Under the pieces are notes generated by a model. The model saw nothing but the letters and a program-made list of their open reading frames with translations. It ran no database searches and was not told where the DNA came from. A stretch of 25,841 nucleotides of DNA from PLA2 sp036273915 (GTDB taxonomy: Bacteria > Planctomycetota > PLA2): assembly GCA_036273915.1 (NCBI GenBank), contig DASUGR010000179.1, positions 1 through 25,841 of the forward strand, read 5' to 3'. A program made the position numbers and the translations under genes. Numbering within the stretch: the stretch's first letter is position 1; each line of letters opens with the position of its first letter. Shown in pieces: positions 7,205 through 14,903 of this stretch.

Positions 7205-8877
7205 TGTGCGGGATCGCGGGGACCCTCGCCGGCGGGCCCGGCACCGTGGAGCGCATGCTCGAGAAGATCGCGCACCGCGGACCCGACGGGCGCGCCGCCG
7301 CCGACGGATCGCTCTCCCGCCTCGGCTGCGCGCGTCTGGGGATCCGCGGCGGCGACGACGGCGCGCAGCCGCTCCGGACGAAGCGCGGCCTCCTCGTCTT
7401 CAACGGCGAGATCTACAACACGGGTGAGCTCCTCAAGGATCTCGCGTGGCACGGCGTCCGCATCGACGGCGGGAGCGACACGCAGGTCCTGGGCGCGCTG
7501 CTCGACCAGTACGGCATCCACGCGGTCGACCGGCTGAACGGCATGTACGCGTTCGCGTGGGACGACGGCGAGAAGGTGTGGCTCGCGCGCGACCCCGTCG
7601 GCGTGAAGCCGCTCTACTACCGAGAGGGCGCGTTCGCGTCGGAGATCGCGCCGCTGCTCGGCCCCGGCGCGCGGCCCTGCGCCGCCGCCGTCGCGCGCTG
7701 GCTCTCGTTCCACTGCGCCTACGGCGAGGAGACCTTCTTCGAGGGGGTGAAGCGCGTGCCGCCGGGGGGCATCGTGACGCTGCCGGACGGCCGCGTGCAC
7801 CGCCGCGCGAGCCCCTCCCTTGCCCCCGCGCCCCCCAATCCCTCCCTCGATGCGGCGATGCTCCGCAAGGTGCTCGCGCGCGCGGTCCGGGACGCGACGC
7901 CCGCGGAGCCCTTCGCCGTGACGCTCTCCGGCGGCATCGACTCCACCCTCGTCGCCGCGCTCGCGAAGGGCGCGAAGGTCGCCTTCCACGGGCGCGTCGC
8001 GGAGGAGGGCTGCGACGAGTCGGCCTACGCGCGCGCGGCCGCCGAGGCGCTCGGCATCCCGCTCCGCGAGGTGCCGGTCACCGCGGAGGCGTGCCGCGAG
8101 GCGCTGCCGCAGGTTGTGCGCGCGATGGAGGAGCCCGCCGCCGGGCCGGGCGTGCTCGGCCAGTGGATCGTCGCGCGCGAGGTGGCGCGCGAGGCGCGCG
8201 TGCTCCTCTCGGGCTGCGGCGGCGACGAGCTCTTCGGCGGCTACGCGCGCGCCGCGGCGCTCGTGCACGACGCGCCGCCGCCGGGACTCGAGGCGTACGC
8301 GCCGCTCTTCGCGCGCGTGCGTGGGCTCGCCGGCGGGGATCGCGCGCGGGCGCTCCTCGACCGGCGCGGGGACGCGCTCTTCACGCGCGAGTTCCTCGAC
8401 GCGCACCCGGCGCCCGGGGAGGGGATCGGGGACGCCGTCGCCGCGGAGCTCTCGATCACGCTGCCGGCGCTGCTCCACGTCGAGGACCGGGTGACCATGG
8501 CGTTCGGGATCGAGGGGCGCGTGCCGCTGCTCGACCGGCGGCTCGTGCGCTCGGCCGTCCGCCTGCCCGCCGGGGCGCGGGTGGACGCGCGCGGCCGGCT
8601 GAAGGCGCTCCTCCGCGACGCCGCGGAGCCGCTCCTGCCCGAGGCGGTGCGCGCCCGGCAGGACAAGATGGGGTTCCCGCTGCCGATCGGCGCGTGGTGC
8701 CGCGGGCCCTGGAGGGACCTCGTGATGGACGTCTGCTGCGGGGCGCGCGCGCGGGAGCGCGGCGTGGTCGACGCGGGGAAGGTCGCGGCGGCCGTGGAGC
8801 ACGGCGGGCGGTTCGACCGCGGCATCTTCGCGGCGCTCTTCCTCGAGCTCTGGTTCCGGAGCTTCCTCGATGGCTGA
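7204..8877 (+). CDS. asnB: asparagine synthase (glutamine-hydrolysing) / glutamine amidotransferase
   Basis: This is a 557-aa class II amidotransferase. The ATG at 7204 places Cys at position 2 (MCGIAG), which becomes the N-terminal nucleophile after Met removal, so the start is certain. Glutaminase landmarks are HRGPDG and NGEIYN. The synthetase domain carries the PP-loop SGGIDST (Ser242 onward), SGCGGDELFGGY (about 335), EGRVPLLDRRL and DKMGFPLPIGAW. The reaction is ATP-dependent transfer of glutamine amide nitrogen to a carboxylate, classically aspartate. In exopolysaccharide and O-antigen clusters AsnB paralogues are thought to amidate uronic acids or other carboxylates instead; with glycosyltransferases on both sides that role is plausible here. 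Length is close to E. coli AsnB and shorter than many EPS-linked forms. It overlaps the next gene by 8 nt. Confidence 0.9.
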   Translation: MCGIAGTLAGGPGTVERMLEKIAHRGPDGRAAADGSLSRLGCARLGIRGGDDGAQPLRTKRGLLVFNGEIYNTGELLKDLAWHGVRIDGGSDTQVLGALLDQYGIHAVDRLNGMYAFAWDDGEKVWLARDPVGVKPLYYREGAFASEIAPLLGPGARPCAAAVARWLSFHCAYGEETFFEGVKRVPPGGIVTLPDGRVHRRASPSLAPAPPNPSLDAAMLRKVLARAVRDATPAEPFAVTLSGGIDSTLVAALAKGAKVAFHGRVAEEGCDESAYARAAAEALGIPLREVPVTAEACREALPQVVRAMEEPAAGPGVLGQWIVAREVAREARVLLSGCGGDELFGGYARAAALVHDAPPPGLEAYAPLFARVRGLAGGDRARALLDRRGDALFTREFLDAHPAPGEGIGDAVAAELSITLPALLHVEDRVTMAFGIEGRVPLLDRRLVRSAVRLPAGARVDARGRLKALLRDAAEPLLPEAVRARQDKMGFPLPIGAWCRGPWRDLVMDVCCGARARERGVVDAGKVAAAVEHGGRFDRGIFAALFLELWFRSFLDG

Positions 8878-11800
8878 CCACGGCGACCGCGCCTTCCGCA
8901 TCGGCGTGCTGCTGACGCTGCTCGTCGCCTCGTTCCTGATGGCGGCGCCCGCGATGCAGGGCCACGTCCTCTCCTACGACGACGAGGCGCTGCTCAAGGG
9001 CTCGGAGGACGGGCCGGGCGCGCTCGGCCGCTCGCCGGGCTCCTTCTTCACGTCGACGTACTACTACGCGTACCTGCCGCTCTACGGCCTCTCCTACTGG
9101 GTCGACGGCAAGCTCGGCGCGACCGTCGAGAAGCCGACGCTCTTCCACGTCCAGAACGTCCTCTGGCACGCGGCGGCGAGCTACGTCGTCTTCCTGCTGC
9201 TCGGGCTCCTCGTCGGCAACCGCTGGGCGGCGTTCCTCGGCGCGCTGCTGTTCGCCGTCCACCCGCTGCACGTCGAGTCGGTGGCGTGGATCGCGTCCCG
9301 GAAGGACGTGCTGAGCGGGTTCCTCTGCCTCGCGGCCTGGCTCGTCGCGGTCCGCGCGGAAGAACGCCGGATCCTCCTCCTCCCCGCGCTGCTCCTGTTC
9401 CTGCTCGCGTGCTTCGCGAAGGCCTCGGCGATCGTGCTGCCGGCGCTGCTGCTCGGTGCCGCGCTGCTCCTGCCGCGCTACGCGGGACGGCGCGGCGCGG
9501 CGGCGCTCGCCGCGCTGCCCTTCCTCGTCCTGGCGGTGGTGCCGCTCGTCGTCCACCTCATGGTCGGTGCGGAGGCCGGCGTCGTGTCGGGCCAGCGGCC
9601 GTTGGGCGATCGCGCGCTCGGGTTCGTCGCCGGATGGGGCGGCGCGTTGTGGCGGACGGCACTCCCGATCCGGCTCTCGATCGACTACCCCGAGGCGAAC
9701 GCCGCGGGCCTCGCGGAGGTCGCCCTTCCCGGCCTCCTCCTCTTCCTCGCGCTCCTTCTCCTCCTCCTGCTCCGGCGCCGGTCCCCGGTCGCCGCGTTCG
9801 GCATCGCGGCGTTCTTCCTCGCGCTGCTGCCGTTCAACAACGTGTTCCCCTCGACCGCGGTGCTCGCCGCCGACCGGTACCTCTACCTCTCGGTCCTCGG
9901 GGTGTCGTTTCTCGCGGCGTGGGCCGCCGCGAGGTGGACGTGGGGGGGGCTCGGGGGCGTCGGCGTCGCGCTCCTCTGCCTCGGGCTGTCGATCGCGAGC
10001 GCGAGGCGGTTCCGCTCCGACGAGGAGCTCTGGACCGCGACGATCGCCGCGCGCGACGGGTCGGCGCTCGCGTACGTCAACCGCGGCCTCGCGCGGACGG
10101 GGAACGGCGTCCGCGCGAACCCCGCGGGGATCGCCGACCTCCAGGCGGGATATGCGCGCGCGCGGCTCGACGAGCACCGGGCGAAGGCGGCCGCGGGGCT
10201 CGTGCTCCCGCTCCTCGAGGCGGGGCGCGTCGCGGACGCGCTCGAGCGCGCCGACGACGCGCTCCGGAACGCGACCGGCAACACCGGCGACGCCCGGCGC
10301 TTCCGCGCCACGGTCCTCTACAACAAGGGGCTCGTGCACGGCATGGGCGCGGGCGCGCACGCGGCCGCGGCGCGCGACTTCGTCGCCTCGGCCGAGCTGT
10401 GGCCGCGCTACCAGTCCTGGTACGAGGCGGGGCGCTCGTGCTTCCGCGCGGGGCTCGCGGACGACGCGCGCACCGCGCTCGAGAGGGCGGCGGCGATCGA
10501 CCGGTCGCGCCCCGACCCGTACCTCTACCTCGCGCTCCTCTGGAAGCACGCGGGCGACAAGGAGCGCTGGAAGGAGGCGCTCGAGGAGGCGGAGCGCCGC
10601 GCCCCCGACGACCCCGACGTCGCGGGCGGCTGGATCGACTACTGGACCGACGACCGCGCGCCCAACTACGTGAAGGCCGAGGAGCAGCTGAAGCGCGTGT
10701 CCGACGCCGCGACGCGCCGCGAGCTCTCGGCGCAGGTCGAGGAGCAGCGCGCGCTCTACCGCTTCCGGCGCGGCGACCTCGGCGAGGCGACCAGGGCCGC
10801 CGACCGCGCGCGGGACGAGGGGCTCAAGGACGCGTCGGACCTGGGCCAGATCTACCTCGAGGCGGGGCGGTACGACGACGCGGTCGCCTGCTACCGCACG
10901 GTTGCCCGGGGCGACGCGGCGCGCCGCGACGCCGTGGGGCGCGCGCTCGCGCTCAAGGCCGGGGCGGCGCTGCGCGCGGGCGACGAGGCCGGCGCGGCCG
11001 CGGGGATGCGGGAGGCGCTCGAGGAGGGACCCACGCGGATCGAGGCCGGCGCCGCGCCGCTCGACGGCGAGATCCAGGAGCTCCGGGCGACGGCGGACCC
11101 GCGCCTCTTGGCTCTCGCCGCGGCGGCGGTGGCGGGGGACCGCGACCTCGCGCTCCGCCTCTCCGACCGCGTGCTCGCCGACGGGCCCGAGGGCGCGGAC
11201 CGGCGCCTCTTCTACAGGCTGCGCGCGCTCGTGCGCGCCCACTGCGCGGACGACCTCGCCGGAGCCGAGGACGACCTGCGCCTGCTCGTGGGGGAGGACG
11301 GGACGGACCTGTGGGCGAGGATCCGCCTCGCGCAGGTGCTCACGCGCCGCGGGCTGCTCGACCTCAGGGGGGCGGAGCGGACCGCGGGCGAGACCCGCGT
11401 GGACGAGGCGATCGAGATCCTCTCCGAGGCGCTCGCGGAGGCGCCGGACTCGGTTGCGGCCCGCATCGCCCGGGGCGAGGCGCGGTTCGCGAGGGGCGAC
11501 CTCACCGGGGCGAAGGCGGACTACCTCGCGCTGCGCGAGCGCGGGCTGGGCGGGAAGGAGGTCTGCCTCAAGGAGGCGATCCTTCACCGGCTCGTGTACG
11601 TGCAGGGCGGGGAGACGGACAACCTCGATGCGGCGAAAGAGCTGCTCGGCCGCGCCCTCGAGGAGGACCCGAACGACTTCGAGGCTCTCTTCGAGCTCGG
11701 CAACGTGCACCACAACCTCTACGACCGGACGGAGGATCTGCCGGCGAAGCGCCAGGCCGCCTTCAACCGGGCGATCTTCTGGTACCGCCGGGCGATGGCG

Positions 11801-12679
11801 ACCAACCCGCGGGTCCCGGCGCCGCGCGTCGAGTGGGCGCGGCTCGTCACCAAGGCGGCGCGGGAGGCGATCGCCTCGACGCAGCTGAAGACCGCGCACG
11901 AGCTCCTCGCGCGCGTCGAAGCCGAGGCGCCCGACGTGATCGACGCGCACAAGGAGCACGCGCGGCTCCTGCTCCAGCCGGAGTTCGGCGGGGAAACCGG
12001 GATCGGGCCGGACGAGTTCTTCGAGGCGGCCGCGCACGCGATCGCGGAGGTGAAGCGGCTCGATCCCGAGGACCCCGAGCTCCGGCAAATCGATGCGCTC
12101 TACCACCGCAGGCGCGGGTGGAGCTTCTACCTGACCTGGGCGAAGATCGAGAACGGCCCCCGGAGGGACCGCGCCCGGGAGCTCGCGGTCGAGGAGTTCA
12201 AGGCGGCCGTGTCGATCGCGCCGGAGGACCCGGAGAACGCGCGGATCCCCGGCCTCCTGCGGGAAATCGCCCCGGAGGTCGTCGTCCTCGACGCGGAGGC
12301 CGCCAAGGCTGCGTTCGCGGAGGGGGCCAAGGCCTACGACGAGCAGCGGTTCGGCGACGCCGCCGCGGCGTTCCGCCGCGCGGCGCTCCTCTTCCCGGAG
12401 TCGATCGAGCTCCACTGGGCGCTCGCGAAGGCGCTCAAGCGGGCGAACCGCGACGACGAGGCCAAGGACGAGTTCCAATTCGTCGCGAACCACGCCGAGG
12501 CCGACCGCCACCCCGAGGCCCTCTATGAGCTCGGGTTCCTCTATCTCTCCCGGGGGGAGAAGCTCGTCGGCCGTCCCTGGCTCCAGCGCTTCGTGGAGAC
12601 GATGGAGCGCCTCGACAGGGGAGACGAGCCGCTCGTGAAGATCGCCCGCGAGAGGCTCGCCCAGCTCGCCGGCGAGTGA
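8870..12679 (+). CDS. TMTC/PMT-like GT-C glycosyltransferase with long TPR domain
   Basis: This 1269-aa protein has two halves. Residues about 10-375 hold roughly ten or more hydrophobic segments of a GT-C membrane glycosyltransferase. The first extracytoplasmic loop has the acidic motif SYDDEALL (Asp37, Asp38, Glu39). HPLHVESVAWIASRKDVL matches the most recognisable TMTC-family block, and KASAIVLP and VFPSTAVLAADRYLYL are also as in that family. Residues about 390-1265 are TPR-type helices (for example PDPYLYLALLWKHAGDKERW). Animal TMTC1-4 are O-mannosyltransferases that use dolichyl-phosphate-mannose with a TPR domain for protein substrates. By analogy this enzyme may glycosylate exported proteins, with the TPR part outside the cytoplasm. 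It is the last gene of the five-gene cluster. The family is confident; sugar and acceptor are inferred. Confidence 0.85.
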   Translation: MADHGDRAFRIGVLLTLLVASFLMAAPAMQGHVLSYDDEALLKGSEDGPGALGRSPGSFFTSTYYYAYLPLYGLSYWVDGKLGATVEKPTLFHVQNVLWHAAASYVVFLLLGLLVGNRWAAFLGALLFAVHPLHVESVAWIASRKDVLSGFLCLAAWLVAVRAEERRILLLPALLLFLLACFAKASAIVLPALLLGAALLLPRYAGRRGAAALAALPFLVLAVVPLVVHLMVGAEAGVVSGQRPLGDRALGFVAGWGGALWRTALPIRLSIDYPEANAAGLAEVALPGLLLFLALLLLLLLRRRSPVAAFGIAAFFLALLPFNNVFPSTAVLAADRYLYLSVLGVSFLAAWAAARWTWGGLGGVGVALLCLGLSIASARRFRSDEELWTATIAARDGSALAYVNRGLARTGNGVRANPAGIADLQAGYARARLDEHRAKAAAGLVLPLLEAGRVADALERADDALRNATGNTGDARRFRATVLYNKGLVHGMGAGAHAAAARDFVASAELWPRYQSWYEAGRSCFRAGLADDARTALERAAAIDRSRPDPYLYLALLWKHAGDKERWKEALEEAERRAPDDPDVAGGWIDYWTDDRAPNYVKAEEQLKRVSDAATRRELSAQVEEQRALYRFRRGDLGEATRAADRARDEGLKDASDLGQIYLEAGRYDDAVACYRTVARGDAARRDAVGRALALKAGAALRAGDEAGAAAGMREALEEGPTRIEAGAAPLDGEIQELRATADPRLLALAAAAVAGDRDLALRLSDRVLADGPEGADRRLFYRLRALVRAHCADDLAGAEDDLRLLVGEDGTDLWARIRLAQVLTRRGLLDLRGAERTAGETRVDEAIEILSEALAEAPDSVAARIARGEARFARGDLTGAKADYLALRERGLGGKEVCLKEAILHRLVYVQGGETDNLDAAKELLGRALEEDPNDFEALFELGNVHHNLYDRTEDLPAKRQAAFNRAIFWYRRAMATNPRVPAPRVEWARLVTKAAREAIASTQLKTAHELLARVEAEAPDVIDAHKEHARLLLQPEFGGETGIGPDEFFEAAAHAIAEVKRLDPEDPELRQIDALYHRRRGWSFYLTWAKIENGPRRDRARELAVEEFKAAVSIAPEDPENARIPGLLREIAPEVVVLDAEAAKAAFAEGAKAYDEQRFGDAAAAFRRAALLFPESIELHWALAKALKRANRDDEAKDEFQFVANHAEADRHPEALYELGFLYLSRGEKLVGRPWLQRFVETMERLDRGDEPLVKIARERLAQLAGE

Positions 12680-12761
12680 GGGAAGGCAGGGAGCAGGCGC
12701 GTCTGCCCCCGGGGGCTGGCTACTACGGAACCTCCGCGCGTGTTGCGGCGTTGTTGCGGGT

Positions 12762-12768
12762 GAGGGAG
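12762..12768 (+). promoter_or_regulatory. ribosome-binding site supporting the TTG start at 12774
   Basis: GAGGGAG lies 5 nt before the TTG at 12774. It supports this rare start codon, which also places the FHA domain at the very N-terminus as expected. The surrounding 94-bp gap (12680-12773) has a GCCCCCGGGGGC palindrome (12705-12716) but no T-tract terminator and no convincing promoter. Confidence 0.6.
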
Positions 12769-12773
12769 CGCCT

Positions 12774-14663
12774 TTGATTCGTATCCTCTGCAACGGCACG
12801 CGCCACGAGTTCCCGGCGCTCCCGATCACGATCGGGCGCGACCAGGACAACGACCTCCACATCGAGGATGTCAACCTCTCGAGACAGCACTGTCGCATCT
12901 CGAGGACCAAGGAGGGGATCGTCGTCGAGGACCTGCACTCGAGCAACGGCACCTACGTCAACGGTGCCCGCACCCAGAAGCAGATGCTCTCCGCGGGGGA
13001 CACGATCCTCATCGGGGTCACGACCATTTCGGTGGACTGGGACCCGACGCTCGCGCCCCCGCAGCCGAAGCGCCGGCCCGACGCGGTGGAGGCGCAGGCG
13101 CTCGCGGAGGAGAACCGAGGGCTGAGGCGGCTGATCGCGGTCACCCGGATGATCGCCTCCGAGGAGAGCGAGGAGAACCTCCTCCGCCGGATCGTGGACA
13201 GCGCGGTCGAGCTGACCGGCGCGACGAGCGGCTACCTCTTCCTCGTCACCCTCCACGGCCTCGACTTCCGGGTCGCCCGGAGCGCCCGCGGCCAGGACCT
13301 CGAGCACCCGCAGGAGAAGATCAGCCGCTCGATCGCCCGCGAGGCCATCGAGTCGGGCCGCCCGGTCGTCACGGAGGACGCGGGCGGCGACAGCCGCTTC
13401 GCGTCCGGCCAGTCCGTGGCGCTCCTGGGGCTCCACTCGGTCCTCTGCGTGCCCCTTAAGGTGCCGGACGGCCCGCTGGGCGCGCTCTACCTCGAGCACG
13501 GCAAGATCACCTCGCAATTCCGGGCCGTCGACATCCCGCTGGTCGCGGCGTTCGCGGACTTCGCGGCGATCGCGCTCGCCGCCGCGCGGAACCTCGCGGC
13601 CCTGAAGGCGCGCGAGGAGCAGCTCCGGCAGTCGCGGGCTCGGATCGGCCGGCTCAACGCCAGGCTGAAGCAGCTCCTCCGCAGGCAGGCGCAGGAGCTC
13701 GAGGGCGTGCGGGCGGACCTCGCGCTGAGCAAGCACGAGCTCGGGATGCGGTACGACTACAGCGCGATCGTGGCGGAGAGCCCCGGGATGCGCGGTGTGC
13801 TCTCGCTCCTCGACCGGATCGTGGAGACGCACGTCCCGGTGCTCCTGATCGGGGAGAGCGGCACGGGCAAGGAGCTGATCGCGCGGGCGCTTCACCACAA
13901 CGGCCCGCGCCGCAACGCGCCGTTCGTCGCGGTCCCGTGCGCATCGATCCCCGAGGCGCTCTTCGAGGCGGAGCTGTTCGGGGGGGGTCCGGGGGCCGAC
14001 GGGGCGAAGGGTCTCCTCGCCCAGGCCGAGGGCGGGACGCTCTTCCTCGACGACGTCCAGGCGATCCCGCGGGCCGTGCAGAAGCGGGTCCTCGAGGCCC
14101 TCGGGCCCGCAGGCGAGGGGGCCAAGGTGCGCACGGTCGCCGCCTCGGCCCAGCCGCTCGACGACAAGATCAAGGCGGGCGAGTTCCTGCCCGAGCTCAA
14201 CGCGCGCCTCGCGGGCGCCACCTGCCGCCTGCCTCCCCTCCGGGAGCGGGCGGAGGACATCCCGGCGCTCTTCGACCACTTCCTCGACTCCTTCTGCGCC
14301 GAGCAGGAGGTGGAGCGCCCGACCGTCCACCCGCAGGTGGTCGACCGGCTCCAGGCCTACCCGTGGCCCGGCAACGTCCGCGAGCTGCGCCTCGAGGTGC
14401 AGCGGCTGCTCGCGCTCCAGAGGGGGCACATCACGCCCGAGCTCCTGTCGCACTCCGTCTTTTCCGGGGATCCCGAGGCGGCACCCCCGACGACCCTGCC
14501 GAAGGGCGGCTTGAAGGAGCTCGTGGAGAACCTGGAGCGCCGCCTCCTCGTGGACACGCTCCGGCGCGTGAACGGGAACAAGACCCGTGCGGCGATGATC
14601 CTCGGGCTCTCCCGCCTCGGCCTCCGGAAGAAGCTCGACCGGTATGGCCTCTCCGGGCTGTGA
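12774..14663 (+). CDS. FHA-GAF-AAA+-Fis transcriptional regulator with degenerate sigma-54 contact loop
   Basis: This 629-aa regulator has four parts. An N-terminal FHA domain (1-85) keeps the phosphothreonine-binding residues Gly21-Arg22, Ser36/His39 and S57-N-G-T60. A GAF-type sensor spans about 115-275 and is followed by a coiled coil. An AAA+ domain (about 325-560) has Walker A GESGTGKE (360-367). A Fis-type helix-turn-helix ends the protein (NGNKTRAAMILGLSRLGLRK). It belongs to the NtrC/bEBP family, but three key AAA+ features are altered. ELFGHEKGAFTGA reads ELFGGGPGADGA (400-411), so the F-T of GAFTGA is replaced by one Asp. Walker B is LFLDD (Asp427 for Glu). The first Arg of FRxDLYYRL is Leu472, while the second is kept as Arg478. 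It may not work with sigma-54. It sits just upstream of the promoter and operon starting near 14790, its likely target. Confidence 0.88.
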   Translation: MIRILCNGTRHEFPALPITIGRDQDNDLHIEDVNLSRQHCRISRTKEGIVVEDLHSSNGTYVNGARTQKQMLSAGDTILIGVTTISVDWDPTLAPPQPKRRPDAVEAQALAEENRGLRRLIAVTRMIASEESEENLLRRIVDSAVELTGATSGYLFLVTLHGLDFRVARSARGQDLEHPQEKISRSIAREAIESGRPVVTEDAGGDSRFASGQSVALLGLHSVLCVPLKVPDGPLGALYLEHGKITSQFRAVDIPLVAAFADFAAIALAAARNLAALKAREEQLRQSRARIGRLNARLKQLLRRQAQELEGVRADLALSKHELGMRYDYSAIVAESPGMRGVLSLLDRIVETHVPVLLIGESGTGKELIARALHHNGPRRNAPFVAVPCASIPEALFEAELFGGGPGADGAKGLLAQAEGGTLFLDDVQAIPRAVQKRVLEALGPAGEGAKVRTVAASAQPLDDKIKAGEFLPELNARLAGATCRLPPLRERAEDIPALFDHFLDSFCAEQEVERPTVHPQVVDRLQAYPWPGNVRELRLEVQRLLALQRGHITPELLSHSVFSGDPEAAPPTTLPKGGLKELVENLERRLLVDTLRRVNGNKTRAAMILGLSRLGLRKKLDRYGLSGL

Positions 14664-14765
14664 CCGGGAAGCCCGCGCCGGCCCCCCGCACCCCCAAGGC
14701 ATCCCCCGCCGCGGGGCGCCGCCCGGCCGCGGGTGGTATCGAGGCTTCCAGCAGGAGCTTCCCCG

Positions 14766-14795
14766 TTGCGAAGAGAGGGGCTTCTCCTCTATAAT
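14766..14795 (+). promoter_or_regulatory. sigma-70-type promoter for the secretion/pilus operon
   Basis: TTGCGA (14766-14771), an 18-nt spacer and a perfect TATAAT (14790-14795) lie in a 240-bp non-coding gap. A perfect -10 box is conspicuous in DNA this GC-rich. The predicted start near 14802 would give a leader of about 100 nt, containing a small CTCC-GCAA-GGAG hairpin (14831-14842). A short inverted repeat AGAGG/CCTCT (14774-14778 and 14786-14790) lies in the spacer and could be an operator. Downstream genes are spaced by 0-8 nt or overlap, so this promoter probably drives all of them. The rest of the gap (14664-14765) is GC-rich, with no T-tract terminator after the regulator gene. Confidence 0.7.
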
Positions 14796-14903
14796 CCGGT
14801 TCTCGAAGAGAGCCGCGTCTCAAACCATTCCTCCGCAAGGAGTTAGCGCGACCGGGCTCAGGCACAGGGAGGGCACCGGCGAGAGCGTGTCGGAAATCCA
14901 CAC

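Noticed and set aside
12680..12773. Terminator between the GT-C gene and the FHA regulator
   Set aside because: The GCCCCCGGGGGC palindrome has no loop and no T-tract, so I do not call it. Whether the two genes share a transcript is open.
8456..12952. A 1498-codon open frame on the minus strand
   Set aside because: Antisense to the GT-C gene and low-complexity Arg/Glu/Pro/Gly sequence, as expected of a GC-driven shadow.
14664..14903. Sigma-54 (-24/-12) promoter before the operon
   Set aside because: The best candidate, TGGTATC-N4-CTTCC, lacks the required GC at -12, whereas a clear sigma-70-type promoter is present.
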